From Castellaniella sp049671645 (lineage in GTDB: Bacteria > Pseudomonadota > Gammaproteobacteria > Burkholderiales > Burkholderiaceae_B): DNA of 64,000 bases. Both the position numbers and the translations under genes were made by a program. The stretch spans positions 118,069-182,068 of the forward strand of contig NZ_JBATVG010000027.1 of NCBI RefSeq assembly GCF_049671645.1, written 5' to 3'. This document shows, piece after piece, positions 33,646 to 42,396 of this stretch. The notes under the pieces were generated by a model. The model did not search any database. It had not been told where the DNA came from and worked only from the letters and a program-made list of their open reading frames with translations. Position 1 is the first letter of the stretch, and every line of letters begins with the position of its first letter.

Positions 33646-34715
33646 GGGGTCTGGGCAGAGGAAGTCTGGGCGGCCTCGATGAACATGGCGTCGCCGTAGC
33701 TGAAGAAGCGGTAGCGCGATTGTACGGCGTGCGCGTAGGCCCGCCGGATGGGTTCCATGCCGGCCAGCGCCGACACCAGCATCATCAGGGTGGATTGCGG
33801 CAGGTGGAAATTGGTGATCAGGGCATCCACGTTGGCGAACGTGTAGCCGGGCGTGATGAAGATCCGGGTGTCGCCTTCGGTGGCGTGCTCGCCGTCGCCT
33901 TCGCGGGCGGCGGCTTCCAGCGACCGGACGCTGGTGGTGCCCACGGCGATCACGCGTCCGCCCCGGGCGCGGGTTTCGCGGATCTTGCGCAGGGTTTCCT
34001 CGGGCACGACATAGCGCTCCGAGTGCATCACGTGGTCGCGGATGTGGGTGACGCGCACCGGCTGGAAGGTGCCCGCGCCCACGTGCAGGGTCACGAAGGC
34101 CTGGTCTATGCCCTGGGCGCTGAGGCGGTCCAGCATGGCCTGGTCGAAGTGCAGCCCGGCCGTGGGGGCGGCGACAGCGCCGGGCTGTTGCGCGTACACC
34201 GTCTGATAGCGGGATTCGTCATCGTCATCCGCCGTGTGGGTGATGTACGGCGGCAGGGGCACGCTGCCGTGCCGGTCCAGCAGGTCCAGGATGGGGGAGG
34301 GGAAGGCCAGCTCGAACAGTTCGTCCCTGCGGCCCAGCACTTCGGCTTCGAACGCGCCGTCGGCCAGCAGCAGGCGGGTGCCGGGGCGCGGGGACTTGCT
34401 GGCCCGCACATGCGCCAGCGCATGCCGGGGGTCCAGGATGCGTTCCACCAGGATTTCCACCTGCCCGCCGCTGTCCTTGCGGCCTCGCAGCCGCGCCTTG
34501 ATGACACGGGTGTCGTTGAAGACCAGCAGGTCCCCGGCCCGCAGCAGGCTGGGCAGGTCCGTGAAGTGCCGGTCATGCAGCGCGCCGCCGGCGTCCAGGT
34601 GCAGCAGCCGGCTGGCGTCGCGCCGGGCGGCGGGGTGCTGGGCAATCAGTTCGGGGGGCAGTTCGTAGTCGAAGTCGGCAAGATCCAGATCAGCAGTCAC
34701 AGGGATGGCGGGCAC
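33642..34715 (-). CDS. queA: S-adenosylmethionine:tRNA ribosyltransferase-isomerase QueA
   Basis: QueA transfers the ribosyl part of SAM to preQ1-tRNA to form epoxyqueuosine. Family motifs are FDYELPPELIAQHPA near the N-terminus, LLVFNDTRVIKARL, AAPTAGLHFDQ, TLHVGAGTFQPV, AVGTTSVRSLE and TNFHLPQSTLMMLVSA. The length of 357 residues is normal. Its stop overlaps tgt by four bases; its 5' side faces dacB. Confidence 0.97.
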   Translation of the reverse strand: MPAIPVTADLDLADFDYELPPELIAQHPAARRDASRLLHLDAGGALHDRHFTDLPSLLRAGDLLVFNDTRVIKARLRGRKDSGGQVEILVERILDPRHALAHVRASKSPRPGTRLLLADGAFEAEVLGRRDELFELAFPSPILDLLDRHGSVPLPPYITHTADDDDESRYQTVYAQQPGAVAAPTAGLHFDQAMLDRLSAQGIDQAFVTLHVGAGTFQPVRVTHIRDHVMHSERYVVPEETLRKIRETRARGGRVIAVGTTSVRSLEAAAREGDGEHATEGDTRIFITPGYTFANVDALITNFHLPQSTLMMLVSALAGMEPIRRAYAHAVQSRYRFFSYGDAMFIEAAQTSSAQTP

Positions 34716-34799
34716 GCGGTGCCGGGAAGATAAAAGTCGGCCCGTATTTTAGTCCCATCGCTCTTTGGATTATGCTGACGGTTTTTGTCGGGTGGCAGC

Positions 34800-36287
34800 A
34801 TGGGTCGCACAGGACAGCAGAGGAATGGGCAGACGGCTTTCCGGTCGTCGGGGCTGGGCGCCGGCGGCTGGCCGCGCCTGGGCCGGATGCTGGCCGGGGC
34901 CGTGCTGCTGGGGATGGCGGTCGGCGCCGCCGCCCAGGGGCTGCCCCCCGAACTGCAGAAGGCCTGGAAGGCCACCAAATTGCCGGAATCCGCCCTGTCT
35001 CTGGAAATCCGCGAGGCGGGCGGCCCCGTGATCAGCAGCATTCAGGCCGACGTGCCGCGCAATCCGGCCTCGGTCATGAAGACCGTGACCACCTGGACGG
35101 CGCTGTCGACCCTGGGGCCGGACTACGTCTGGCGCACCCAGTTCCTGGCCGACCCCGGCGCGCGGGTCGACGGGCAGGGCACCTTGCAGGGGCCGCTGTA
35201 CGTCAAGGCGGCGGGCGACCCCTGGTTCACGGTCGAGGATCTGTGGAACGTGCTGCGCGAATTGCGCTTGCGGGGCATCAAGAACCTCAGCAACGTGGTC
35301 GTGGACCGCAGCCTGTTCGGCCAGGTCGCGATCGATCCGGGGGATTTCGACGACTCGCCCGACCGGCCGTACAACGCCAGCCCCGACGCCATGATGGTGG
35401 GCTTTGGCGCCACCCGCATCTTGTTCCAGCCTGACGAGGCGCACCGCCAGTGGATTCCCATCGTCGACCCGCCCACCCCCACGGTGCGGGTCGAGGGGCG
35501 CCTGGACTGGCAGGACGGAAGTTGCCGGCCTGCCAGCAATTTCGTCGCGGATGCCAGGACGCAAGGGCCGGTGACGACCATCCGCCTGGCAGGCAAGGCC
35601 TGGGGCAGTTGCGGGGAATTCAGCCTGTACCGCCTGGCGGGTTCACAGGCGGATCACTTCGAGGCGCTGTTCCGGCTGCTGTGGCGGGAACTGGGCGGCA
35701 CCCTGGGGCGCGGTTTCTCGCAGGGACCGGCGCCCGCCAAGGCCCAGGTCCTGACCTGGCACGATTCCCCCGTGCTGGCCGACGTCATCCGTCAGATCAA
35801 CAAGCACAGCAACAACGTCATGGCGCGCATGACCTTGCTGACGTTGGGGGCCGACATGAACGGCCCCGGGGCCACGCCGGAATCCGCCGGCCAGGCCGTG
35901 CAGAAGATTCTGAAGAATCAGAAGGTCGATACGGCCGGCTGGGTGCTGGACAATGGTTCTGGCCTGTCGCGCCAGGGACGGATCACGGCGCGTGGTCTGG
36001 CGCAGATGCTGGATGTCGCCTGGCGGTCTCCGATGATGCCGGAATTCGTGTCTTCGCTGGCGATTTCCGGGATGGACGGCACGGTGCGCCGTCGTCTGCG
36101 ATCCGACGATACCCGGGGCCAGGCGCATCTGAAGACCGGCACCTTGAAGAATTCCCGCGCGCTGGCCGGGTATGTGCGGGGCGCCAGCGGCAAGCGCTAC
36201 ATTCTGGTCAGCCTGGTCAATCACCCCGGCGCGGCCGCGGTGCGGCCTTTCGACGACGCCCTGGTGCGCTGGCTGGCCAGTCGCTGA
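34800..36287 (+). CDS. dacB: D-alanyl-D-alanine carboxypeptidase/endopeptidase (PBP4, S13 family)
   Basis: A periplasmic penicillin-binding protein of 495 residues trimming peptidoglycan peptides. A signal peptide (about 28-46, RMLAGAVLLGMAVGAAAQG) precedes the catalytic domain. The three active-site motifs are SxxK in NPASVMKTVT (about 86-89), SxN in INKHSNNVMAR and KTG in HLKTGTLKNSRALAG. The ATG at 34800 is chosen over the upstream TTG at 34785. It is divergent from queA and is followed by a strong terminator. Confidence 0.95.
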   Translation: MGRTGQQRNGQTAFRSSGLGAGGWPRLGRMLAGAVLLGMAVGAAAQGLPPELQKAWKATKLPESALSLEIREAGGPVISSIQADVPRNPASVMKTVTTWTALSTLGPDYVWRTQFLADPGARVDGQGTLQGPLYVKAAGDPWFTVEDLWNVLRELRLRGIKNLSNVVVDRSLFGQVAIDPGDFDDSPDRPYNASPDAMMVGFGATRILFQPDEAHRQWIPIVDPPTPTVRVEGRLDWQDGSCRPASNFVADARTQGPVTTIRLAGKAWGSCGEFSLYRLAGSQADHFEALFRLLWRELGGTLGRGFSQGPAPAKAQVLTWHDSPVLADVIRQINKHSNNVMARMTLLTLGADMNGPGATPESAGQAVQKILKNQKVDTAGWVLDNGSGLSRQGRITARGLAQMLDVAWRSPMMPEFVSSLAISGMDGTVRRRLRSDDTRGQAHLKTGTLKNSRALAGYVRGASGKRYILVSLVNHPGAAAVRPFDDALVRWLASR

Positions 36288-36336
36288 CGCAGGTTCCGCG
36301 GGCTGCCATCCGCGACTTTTCCGCATGTTCCAGATC

Positions 36337-36373
36337 GACGGCGCCCCGCTCCATGAGCGGGGCGCCGTCTTTG
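36337..36373 (+). terminator. Strong hairpin terminator after dacB
   Basis: A perfect 15-base-pair stem (36337-36351 with 36355-36369) around the loop CAT, followed by only a short TTT. It lies 50 bases after the dacB stop. Confidence 0.75.
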
Positions 36374-36456
36374 GTCGTCCTGCCGCGGACCCGCCCGCAT
36401 TTCCGTCCCCCGCATATCCGTCCGGACCGGCGGGCCCCAACCTGGGATCGAGGCAG

Positions 36457-36500
36457 TTGACACTCAATTAGTTTACTTTTAAATTAAAAGAAACTAAATT
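36457..36500 (+). promoter_or_regulatory. Promoter and overlapping palindromic operator of the aryl-CoA operon
   Basis: A near-consensus promoter, TTGACA (36457-36462), 17 bases, TAAATT (36480-36485), lies 86 bases before the monooxygenase start. Over the -10 box sits a long AT-rich palindrome: inner CTTTTAAATTAAAAG (36476-36490), outer TTAGTTT (36468-36474) and AAACTAA (36491-36497). This is a typical arrangement for a MarR repressor, and a MarR gene is third in the operon. The region is conspicuous as an AT island in GC-rich DNA. Confidence 0.75.
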
Positions 36501-36570
36501 AAATCGGCGATGCCGGGACGGCAGGTGTGTCCAGCGCGCCGGGCGCCTTTCGGGCATCAGGAGACGGATC

Positions 36571-38928
36571 ATGAAAATCGTGTGTATCGGCGGCGGACCA
36601 GCGGGCCTGTACCTGGCCTTGTTGATGAAGAAGCTGGATCCGGCCCATGACATCACGGTGGTCGAACGCAATCGCGCCTACGACACCTTTGGCTGGGGCG
36701 TCGTGTTTTCCGACACCACCATGGACAATATGCGCCAGTGGGATGCCGAAACCGCCGATGAAATCCAGGCCGCCTTCAATCACTGGGACGACATCGAACT
36801 GCTCTTCAAAGGGCGCAGCATCCGTTCCGGCGGACATGGCTTCGTGGGCATCGGGCGCAAGAAGCTGCTGAACATCCTGCAACTGCGCTGCGAGGCGCTG
36901 GGCGTGCGGCTGGTGTTCGAAACCGATGCCCAGTCCGACGCCGACTATCCCGATGCCGATCTGATCATCGCGGCCGATGGCGTCAATTCCCGGATTCGCA
37001 AGCAGCACGAGGCCGTGTTCCAGCCGGATATCGTCACCCGGCCCAACCGCTACATCTGGTTGGGCACGCATCGTCTGTACGATGCCTTCACCTTCGATTT
37101 CCAGCGCACCGAGCATGGTTGGTTCCAGGCGCACATTTATAAGTTCGACGACAGCACCTCGACCTTCATCGTAGAAACCACGGAAGACACCTGGAAGGCG
37201 CACGGCCTGGATCGGGCGGACCAGAATCAATCGATCGAATTCTGCGAACGGCTGTTTGCCGGCAACCTGCAGGGCGAGCCGCTGATTTCCAATGCGCGGC
37301 ATCTGCGGGGTTCCGCCTGGCTGAATTTCCAGCGGGTGGTGTGCGAGCATTGGTGGTTGCGCAATCAGCACGGCAGCCATGTCGTGCTGATGGGCGATGC
37401 CGTGCATACGGCGCACTTCGCCATCGGCTCGGGCACCAAGCTGGCCATCGAGGACGCTATCGAACTGACGCGCCAGTTCACGCTGCTGGGGGACACGCCC
37501 GATCGCATTCCCGCTGTGCTGGCCGCCTACCAGGAAGCCCGCCGGGTGGAAACCCTGCGTTTGCAGAATGCGGCCTGGAACGCCATGGAATGGTTCGAAG
37601 TCTGCGGGCGGCGTTACTGCGATCAGCTGGAGCCCGAGCAATTCATGTATTCCATGTTGACGCGCAGCCAGCGCATCAGCCACGAAAATCTGCGCCTGCG
37701 CGACCAGCGTTGGCTGGAAGGCTACGAGCGCTGGTTCGCCCGGCGCGATGGCGTGGCGGTGCCGGATGGGCGGACCCCTCCGCCGCCCATGTTCACCCCG
37801 TACACGGTGCGCGGGCTGCGATTGAAGAATCGGGTGGTGGTGTCGCCCATGGCGCAATATTCCGCCGAAGACGGCCTGGTGGGCGACTATCACCTGGTGC
37901 ATCTGGGCGCGCGCGCCCTGGGCGGAGCCGGGCTGGTATTCGCCGAAATGGCGTGCGTCAGCGCCGAAGGCCGCATCACACCGGGCTGCCCGGGGCTGTA
38001 CCGGCCGGAACACACGGCGGCCTTCAAGCGCATCGCCGACTGGATCCACGCGAACACGGACGCCTGCTTTGGCCTGCAGCTGGGACATGCGGGGCCGAAG
38101 GCCTCGACCCGCCGGGCCTGGGAAGGCACCGATCTGCCTTTGCCCGAAGGCAATTGGCCGATCATGTCGGCCTCGCCGCAGCAGTACCTGGAAGGCGTCA
38201 GCCAGCTTGCCCATGAGATGACGCGCCAGGACATGGACAGGGTCCGCGATCAGTTCCTGGCATCGACGCGCGCGGCGGTCGACATCGGCGCCGACTGGCT
38301 GGAACTGCACTGCGCCCACGGCTATCTGCTGTCCGCCTTCATTTCACCCCTGACCAATCATCGCGCCGATGAGTACGGCGGCGCGCTGGCTGGCCGCCTG
38401 CGCTATCCACTGGAGGTCTTCACCGCCATGCGGGCCATCTGGCCCCAGGACCGGCCCATGTCGGTGCGGATTTCGGCCACTGACTGGGTGGATGGCGGCA
38501 CCACGCCGGAAGACGCGGTTGAAATCGCCCGCGCCTTCAAGGCGGCGGGCGCCGATCTGATCGATTGTTCTTCCGGACAGGTCAGCAAGCAGGAAAAACC
38601 GGTGTTCGGCCGCATGTATCAGACGCCGCTGGCCGACCGCATCCGCCAGGAGGCCGGCATTGCGACGATCGCGGTGGGGGCGATCAGCGAGGCCGATCAC
38701 GTCAACAGCATTCTGGCGGCGGGCCGCGCCGATTTGTGCGCGGTGGCGCGTCCGCACCTGGCCAATCCCGCCTGGACGCTCACAGAGGCCGCCAAGATCG
38801 GCTACACCGATATTGCCTGGCCCCAGCCGTATTTCCAGGGGAAACGCCAGATGGAATCCTTGTTCCAGCGCGAACACGCCGCCCAGGAACAGGCCTTGCG
38901 CCACGCAGCCGCAAAGGCTTCGCTATGA
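36571..38928 (+). CDS. Bifunctional 2-aminobenzoyl-CoA monooxygenase/reductase (salicylyl-CoA 5-hydroxylase family)
   Basis: A two-domain flavoenzyme of 785 residues. The N-terminal part (1 to about 385) is an FAD aromatic hydroxylase: KIVCIGGGPAGLYLALLMK binds ADP, and VVLMGDAVHTAHFAIGSGTK is the GD motif. The C-terminal part (about 400-770) is an Old Yellow Enzyme-type FMN reductase with MFTPYTVRGLRLKNRVVVSP, LELHCAHGYLLSAFISPLTN and TIAVGAISEADHVNSILAAG. This fusion matches the 2-aminobenzoyl-CoA monooxygenase/reductase of Azoarcus evansii, which hydroxylates and partly reduces the ring of anthraniloyl-CoA. Database annotation often calls the family salicylyl-CoA 5-hydroxylase. AGGAG precedes the ATG. 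It is the first gene of a seven-gene operon with an aryl-CoA ligase and beta-oxidation-like enzymes, supporting an aryl-CoA role; anthranilate as substrate is inferred. Confidence 0.88.
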   Translation: MKIVCIGGGPAGLYLALLMKKLDPAHDITVVERNRAYDTFGWGVVFSDTTMDNMRQWDAETADEIQAAFNHWDDIELLFKGRSIRSGGHGFVGIGRKKLLNILQLRCEALGVRLVFETDAQSDADYPDADLIIAADGVNSRIRKQHEAVFQPDIVTRPNRYIWLGTHRLYDAFTFDFQRTEHGWFQAHIYKFDDSTSTFIVETTEDTWKAHGLDRADQNQSIEFCERLFAGNLQGEPLISNARHLRGSAWLNFQRVVCEHWWLRNQHGSHVVLMGDAVHTAHFAIGSGTKLAIEDAIELTRQFTLLGDTPDRIPAVLAAYQEARRVETLRLQNAAWNAMEWFEVCGRRYCDQLEPEQFMYSMLTRSQRISHENLRLRDQRWLEGYERWFARRDGVAVPDGRTPPPPMFTPYTVRGLRLKNRVVVSPMAQYSAEDGLVGDYHLVHLGARALGGAGLVFAEMACVSAEGRITPGCPGLYRPEHTAAFKRIADWIHANTDACFGLQLGHAGPKASTRRAWEGTDLPLPEGNWPIMSASPQQYLEGVSQLAHEMTRQDMDRVRDQFLASTRAAVDIGADWLELHCAHGYLLSAFISPLTNHRADEYGGALAGRLRYPLEVFTAMRAIWPQDRPMSVRISATDWVDGGTTPEDAVEIARAFKAAGADLIDCSSGQVSKQEKPVFGRMYQTPLADRIRQEAGIATIAVGAISEADHVNSILAAGRADLCAVARPHLANPAWTLTEAAKIGYTDIAWPQPYFQGKRQMESLFQREHAAQEQALRHAAAKASL

Positions 38929-39686
38929 CGGCCGATTTGCACGCCCTGGTGACGGGCGGGGCCCGCGGCATCGGCGCCGCCATCACGCAGCGCCTGCGAG
39001 CGCAGGGGTGCCGGGTCACGGTTCTGGGACGCAGCGCCGCGCCGGGCCAGGCGCTGGCCGCGCAGGACCCCGATGGCATTTTTGCTGTGACCGCTGACGT
39101 GGCAGATGCCGCTCAACTGGCGCAGGCGACGGATCAGGCCCGGCGCCGCTTTGGTCCCATCCAGCTGCTGGTGAACAACGCCGGTCAGGCGGAAAGCGCC
39201 GCCTTTCTGAAAATGGACGCCGCCCTCTGGCAGCGCATGCTGGATGTGAATCTGACGGGCACCATGCTGTGCACCCAGGCTGTGCTGCCCGACATGCTGC
39301 AGTCGGGCTGGGGGCGTGTCGTCAATGTCGCCAGCACGGCGGGGCAGACGGGCTATGCCTATGTGTCGGCCTATTGCGCCGCCAAGCACGGCGTCATCGG
39401 CCTGACCCGGTCGCTGGCCCGCGAACTGGCCGCGACGGGCATCACGGTCAATGCCGTATGTCCCGGCTATACCGACACCGATCTGGTGCGCGAGAGCATT
39501 GCCCGCATCGTGTCGCGCACCGGCCGCAGCGAAGCCGCCGCCCGCGCCGAGCTCATCAAATCCAATCCTCAGGGGCGGCTGATCGACCCCGACGAAGTCG
39601 CGGATTCCGTCGTCTGGTTGTGCGGCCGGGCGGCGGGCGCCGTGACCGGGCAGACGATTTCGGTCAGCGGCGGCGAAGTGATGTGA
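38925..39686 (+). CDS. SDR family dehydrogenase of the aryl-CoA operon
   Basis: A classical short-chain dehydrogenase/reductase of 253 residues. The cofactor motif TGGARGIG lies at 10-17, NNAG at 84-87, and the catalytic residues are S137, Y150 and K154 (YCAAK). PGYTDTDLV and the C-terminal TGQTISVSGGEVM are standard. Its start overlaps the monooxygenase stop (ATGA). In this operon it probably oxidises a 3-hydroxyacyl-CoA or ring-hydroxyl intermediate; which one cannot be told. Confidence 0.92.
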   Translation: MTADLHALVTGGARGIGAAITQRLRAQGCRVTVLGRSAAPGQALAAQDPDGIFAVTADVADAAQLAQATDQARRRFGPIQLLVNNAGQAESAAFLKMDAALWQRMLDVNLTGTMLCTQAVLPDMLQSGWGRVVNVASTAGQTGYAYVSAYCAAKHGVIGLTRSLARELAATGITVNAVCPGYTDTDLVRESIARIVSRTGRSEAAARAELIKSNPQGRLIDPDEVADSVVWLCGRAAGAVTGQTISVSGGEVM

Positions 39687-39699
39687 AGGAGTCCGACCT

Positions 39700-40290
39700 G
39701 TGAATTCTTTAGCCAAACAACATCTGCAACTGGTGCAGTCCCTGGGCGATGAACACATCGGCCTGGAAGCCCGCGTGCAGGCCGACGACCATCTGGACAC
39801 CCGGATCTGGTTGCGCCTGCTGGCGTGTTCCAACCAGATCGAGCAGCAGATCCGCAAGTTGCTGCGCACGCGCATCGCCACCAGCCTGAGGCGTTTCGAT
39901 TACATGGCCCAGCTGGACCGCCATCCCGAAGGGCTGCGCATGAAGGTTTTGTCGGGCTACCTGATGGTGACCGGCGGCAATGTCACGGGCCTGACGGACG
40001 AGCTGGTCAAGGATGGCCTGGTGCGGCGCGCCGAAGACCCCGAGGACCGGCGTTCTTTTTTCGTCAGCCTGACCCCGCAGGGGCGAGAGGCGTTTGCCGC
40101 CATGGCCGTCGAGCACGAGAAGTGGCTGACGGAGATGTTCCGGGGGCTGCCGGTCGAGAACAAGGAATCCCTGTACCTGCTGCTGGGCCAGTTGCGCGTG
40201 CATCTGGCCCAGCGCCAACCCGAGCTGGAAGCGGCCGCCGCCACCGCCAAGAAAGCGGTTCGTCCGACGCGAAGGAAATCTCATGACTGA
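39700..40290 (+). CDS. MarR-family regulator of the aryl-CoA operon
   Basis: A winged-helix repressor-type protein of 196 residues with a GTG start preceded by AAGGAG. The MarR core runs from about 35 to 155, with the recognition helix region GGNVTGLTDELVKDGLVRR and the wing DPEDRRSFFVSLTPQGREAF. It has extra N-terminal (about 30) and basic C-terminal (about 25) residues. It lies inside the catabolic operon and is probably autoregulated through the palindrome at 36468-36497. MarR relatives in aryl-CoA pathways (for example BadR) respond to aromatic acids or CoA thioesters; the ligand here is unknown. Confidence 0.92.
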   Translation: MNSLAKQHLQLVQSLGDEHIGLEARVQADDHLDTRIWLRLLACSNQIEQQIRKLLRTRIATSLRRFDYMAQLDRHPEGLRMKVLSGYLMVTGGNVTGLTDELVKDGLVRRAEDPEDRRSFFVSLTPQGREAFAAMAVEHEKWLTEMFRGLPVENKESLYLLLGQLRVHLAQRQPELEAAAATAKKAVRPTRRKSHD

Positions 40291-41137
40291 ATCCTTGATC
40301 GACCCCGGCCTGCTGGCCGGCAACCGCCGGCCCATGGCGGCCTATCAGGCGCGTCACTTCCTGTGGGACGTGCAAGACGGCGTGGCCACCATCACCCTGA
40401 ACCGTCCGGAACGCAAGAATCCGCTGACTTTCGAGAGCTACGCCGAATTGCGGGATTTGTTTCATCAGCTGAAGTGGGCCGACGACGTGCGGGCTGTGGT
40501 GCTGGTCGGGGCAGGGGACAATTTCTGCTCGGGCGGCGACGTCCATGAAATCATCGGTCCCCTGATCCGCCTGAAAGCGCCGGAACTGCTGATGTTCACC
40601 CGCATGACGGGGGAACTCGTCAAAACCATCCGGGCTTGCCCGCAGCCCATCATCACCGCCGTGGATGGGGTGTGCGCTGGCGCCGGCGCCATTCTCGCCA
40701 TGGCATCGGACCTGCGCCTGGGCACGGCCCGCAGCAAGACCGCCTTTCTGTTCAACCGGGTCGGCCTGGCCGGCTGCGACATGGGGGCCTGCGCCCTGCT
40801 GCCGCGCATCGTGGGCCAGGGTCGGGCCAGCGAACTGCTGTACACCGGCCGCAGCCTGGGCGGCGAGGAAGGCGAACGCTGGGGGTTCTTCAATCGCCTG
40901 TGCGAACCCGATGCCCTGCTGGCCGAGGCTCAGGCCCTGGCGGCGCAATTGGCGCAGGGCCCCAGTTTTGCCAACGGCATCACCAAGACCATGCTGCACC
41001 AGGAATGGGCCATGACCATCGACCAGGCCATCGAGGCCGAGGCCCAGGCCCAGGCCATCTGCATGCTGACGCAGGACTTTTCCCGCGCCTACCATGCCTT
41101 CGTGGACAAGCAGAAGCCCCGGTTCCAGGGGGATTGA
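40283..41137 (+). CDS. Enoyl-CoA hydratase/isomerase family protein
   Basis: A crotonase-fold protein of 284 residues. ATITLNRPERKNPLTF and GAGDNFCSGGDVHEI form the CoA and oxyanion pocket, and DGVCAGAGAILAMASDLRLG and FNRVGLAGCDMGACALLPRIVG the second half. At the usual catalytic Glu positions GAGAILA and GLAGCDMGA are seen in place of standard hydratase Glu residues, so the reaction may differ from simple hydration. The start overlaps the MarR gene by eight bases. In the Azoarcus pathway related genes act on the reduced 2-aminobenzoyl-CoA product. Confidence 0.9.
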   Translation: MTESLIDPGLLAGNRRPMAAYQARHFLWDVQDGVATITLNRPERKNPLTFESYAELRDLFHQLKWADDVRAVVLVGAGDNFCSGGDVHEIIGPLIRLKAPELLMFTRMTGELVKTIRACPQPIITAVDGVCAGAGAILAMASDLRLGTARSKTAFLFNRVGLAGCDMGACALLPRIVGQGRASELLYTGRSLGGEEGERWGFFNRLCEPDALLAEAQALAAQLAQGPSFANGITKTMLHQEWAMTIDQAIEAEAQAQAICMLTQDFSRAYHAFVDKQKPRFQGD

Positions 41138-41139
41138 CC

Positions 41140-42315
41140 ATGTCCGACACCGCCTATCTGGACTGGCCCTTTTTCGAACCTCGCCACCGTGAATTGGCGC
41201 AGGCCCTGGATGCCTGGGCTGCAGAACACATCGCACCCACGCACGAACGTGACGTGGATCAGGCCTGCCGCGCGTTGGCGCAATCGCTGGGCGAGGCGGG
41301 CTGGCTGCGCCATGCCGTGGCCGGGACGGCGGATGGCGGGTCGGCCGAGGCCATCGATACCCGGGCCATCTGCCTGATCCGCGAAACCCTGGCGCGCCAT
41401 TCCGGCCTGGCGGATTTTGCCTTTGCCATGCAGGGGCTGGGGTCGGGGGCGATTTCCCTGGAGGGCACGCCCGAGCAGCGTCGGCGCTACCTGCCGCGCG
41501 TGGCCCGGGGCGAGGCGATCGCCGCCTTCGCCCTGTCCGAGCCCGACGCCGGTTCGGATGTGGCGGCCCTGTCCTGCGCAGCGCGGGCCGAGGGCGACCA
41601 GTATGTGTTGAATGGCGAGAAGACCTGGATTTCCAACGGCGGCATCGCCGATTTCTACGTGTTGTTCGCTCGCACGGGCGAGGCGCCCGGCGCCCGGGGC
41701 ATTTCCGCCTTCATCGTCGATGCCGGGACGCCGGGATTCGAGATCGCCGAACGCATCGAGGTCATCGCTCCCCATCCGCTGGCGCGGCTGCGTTTCACCG
41801 ATTGCCGCATCCCCGCCAGCCAGCGCCTGGGCGCGCCCGGACAGGGCTTCAAGCTGGCCATGCGCACCCTGGACGTGTTTCGCACGTCCGTGGCGGCGGC
41901 GGCCCTGGGCTTTGCCCGCAGGGCATTGGATGAAGCACTGCACCGCGCCATGACGCGGCGCATGTTCCAGGGCGTGCTGGCTGATTTCCAGCTCAGCCAG
42001 GCAAAACTGGCGCAGATGGCCACTGCGATCGACAGCGCGGCGCTCCTGACCTATCGCGCCGCCTGGTTGCGGGACCAGGGGCGAGCCGTCACGCGGGAAG
42101 CGGCCATGGCCAAGATGACGGCTACCGAGAATGCCCAGCAGGTCATCGACGCGGCGGTGCAGTTGTTCGGCGGCCAGGGCGTGGTCAGCGAACAGCCCGT
42201 CGAGCGCCTGTACCGCGAAATCCGCGCCTTGCGCATCTACGAAGGCGCCACCGAGGTGCAGCAGCTGATCATTGCCCGCGAATTGCTGAAAACCGCGCAG
42301 GCGCCGCCTGGATGA
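41140..42315 (+). CDS. Acyl-CoA dehydrogenase family protein
   Basis: A FAD-dependent acyl-CoA dehydrogenase of 391 residues. Order: alpha-helical N-terminal domain, the FAD motif AAFALSEPDAGSDVAAL, the WISNGG motif in GEKTWISNGGIADFY, and the C-terminal RIYEGATEVQQLIIARELL with the Glu position typical of the short-chain class catalytic base. AGGGGGA precedes the ATG at 41140, two bases after the previous stop. Its place suggests oxidation of an alicyclic or opened-ring acyl-CoA in anthranilate breakdown. Confidence 0.93.
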   Translation: MSDTAYLDWPFFEPRHRELAQALDAWAAEHIAPTHERDVDQACRALAQSLGEAGWLRHAVAGTADGGSAEAIDTRAICLIRETLARHSGLADFAFAMQGLGSGAISLEGTPEQRRRYLPRVARGEAIAAFALSEPDAGSDVAALSCAARAEGDQYVLNGEKTWISNGGIADFYVLFARTGEAPGARGISAFIVDAGTPGFEIAERIEVIAPHPLARLRFTDCRIPASQRLGAPGQGFKLAMRTLDVFRTSVAAAALGFARRALDEALHRAMTRRMFQGVLADFQLSQAKLAQMATAIDSAALLTYRAAWLRDQGRAVTREAAMAKMTATENAQQVIDAAVQLFGGQGVVSEQPVERLYREIRALRIYEGATEVQQLIIARELLKTAQAPPG

Positions 42316-42396
42316 TGCGCGCGCCCGGAAGTGCCACGAGAGGGCCCCAAGGCCCCGGTAATCGCAAGAAATGATCCGTGATCAGGAGACAAGACC

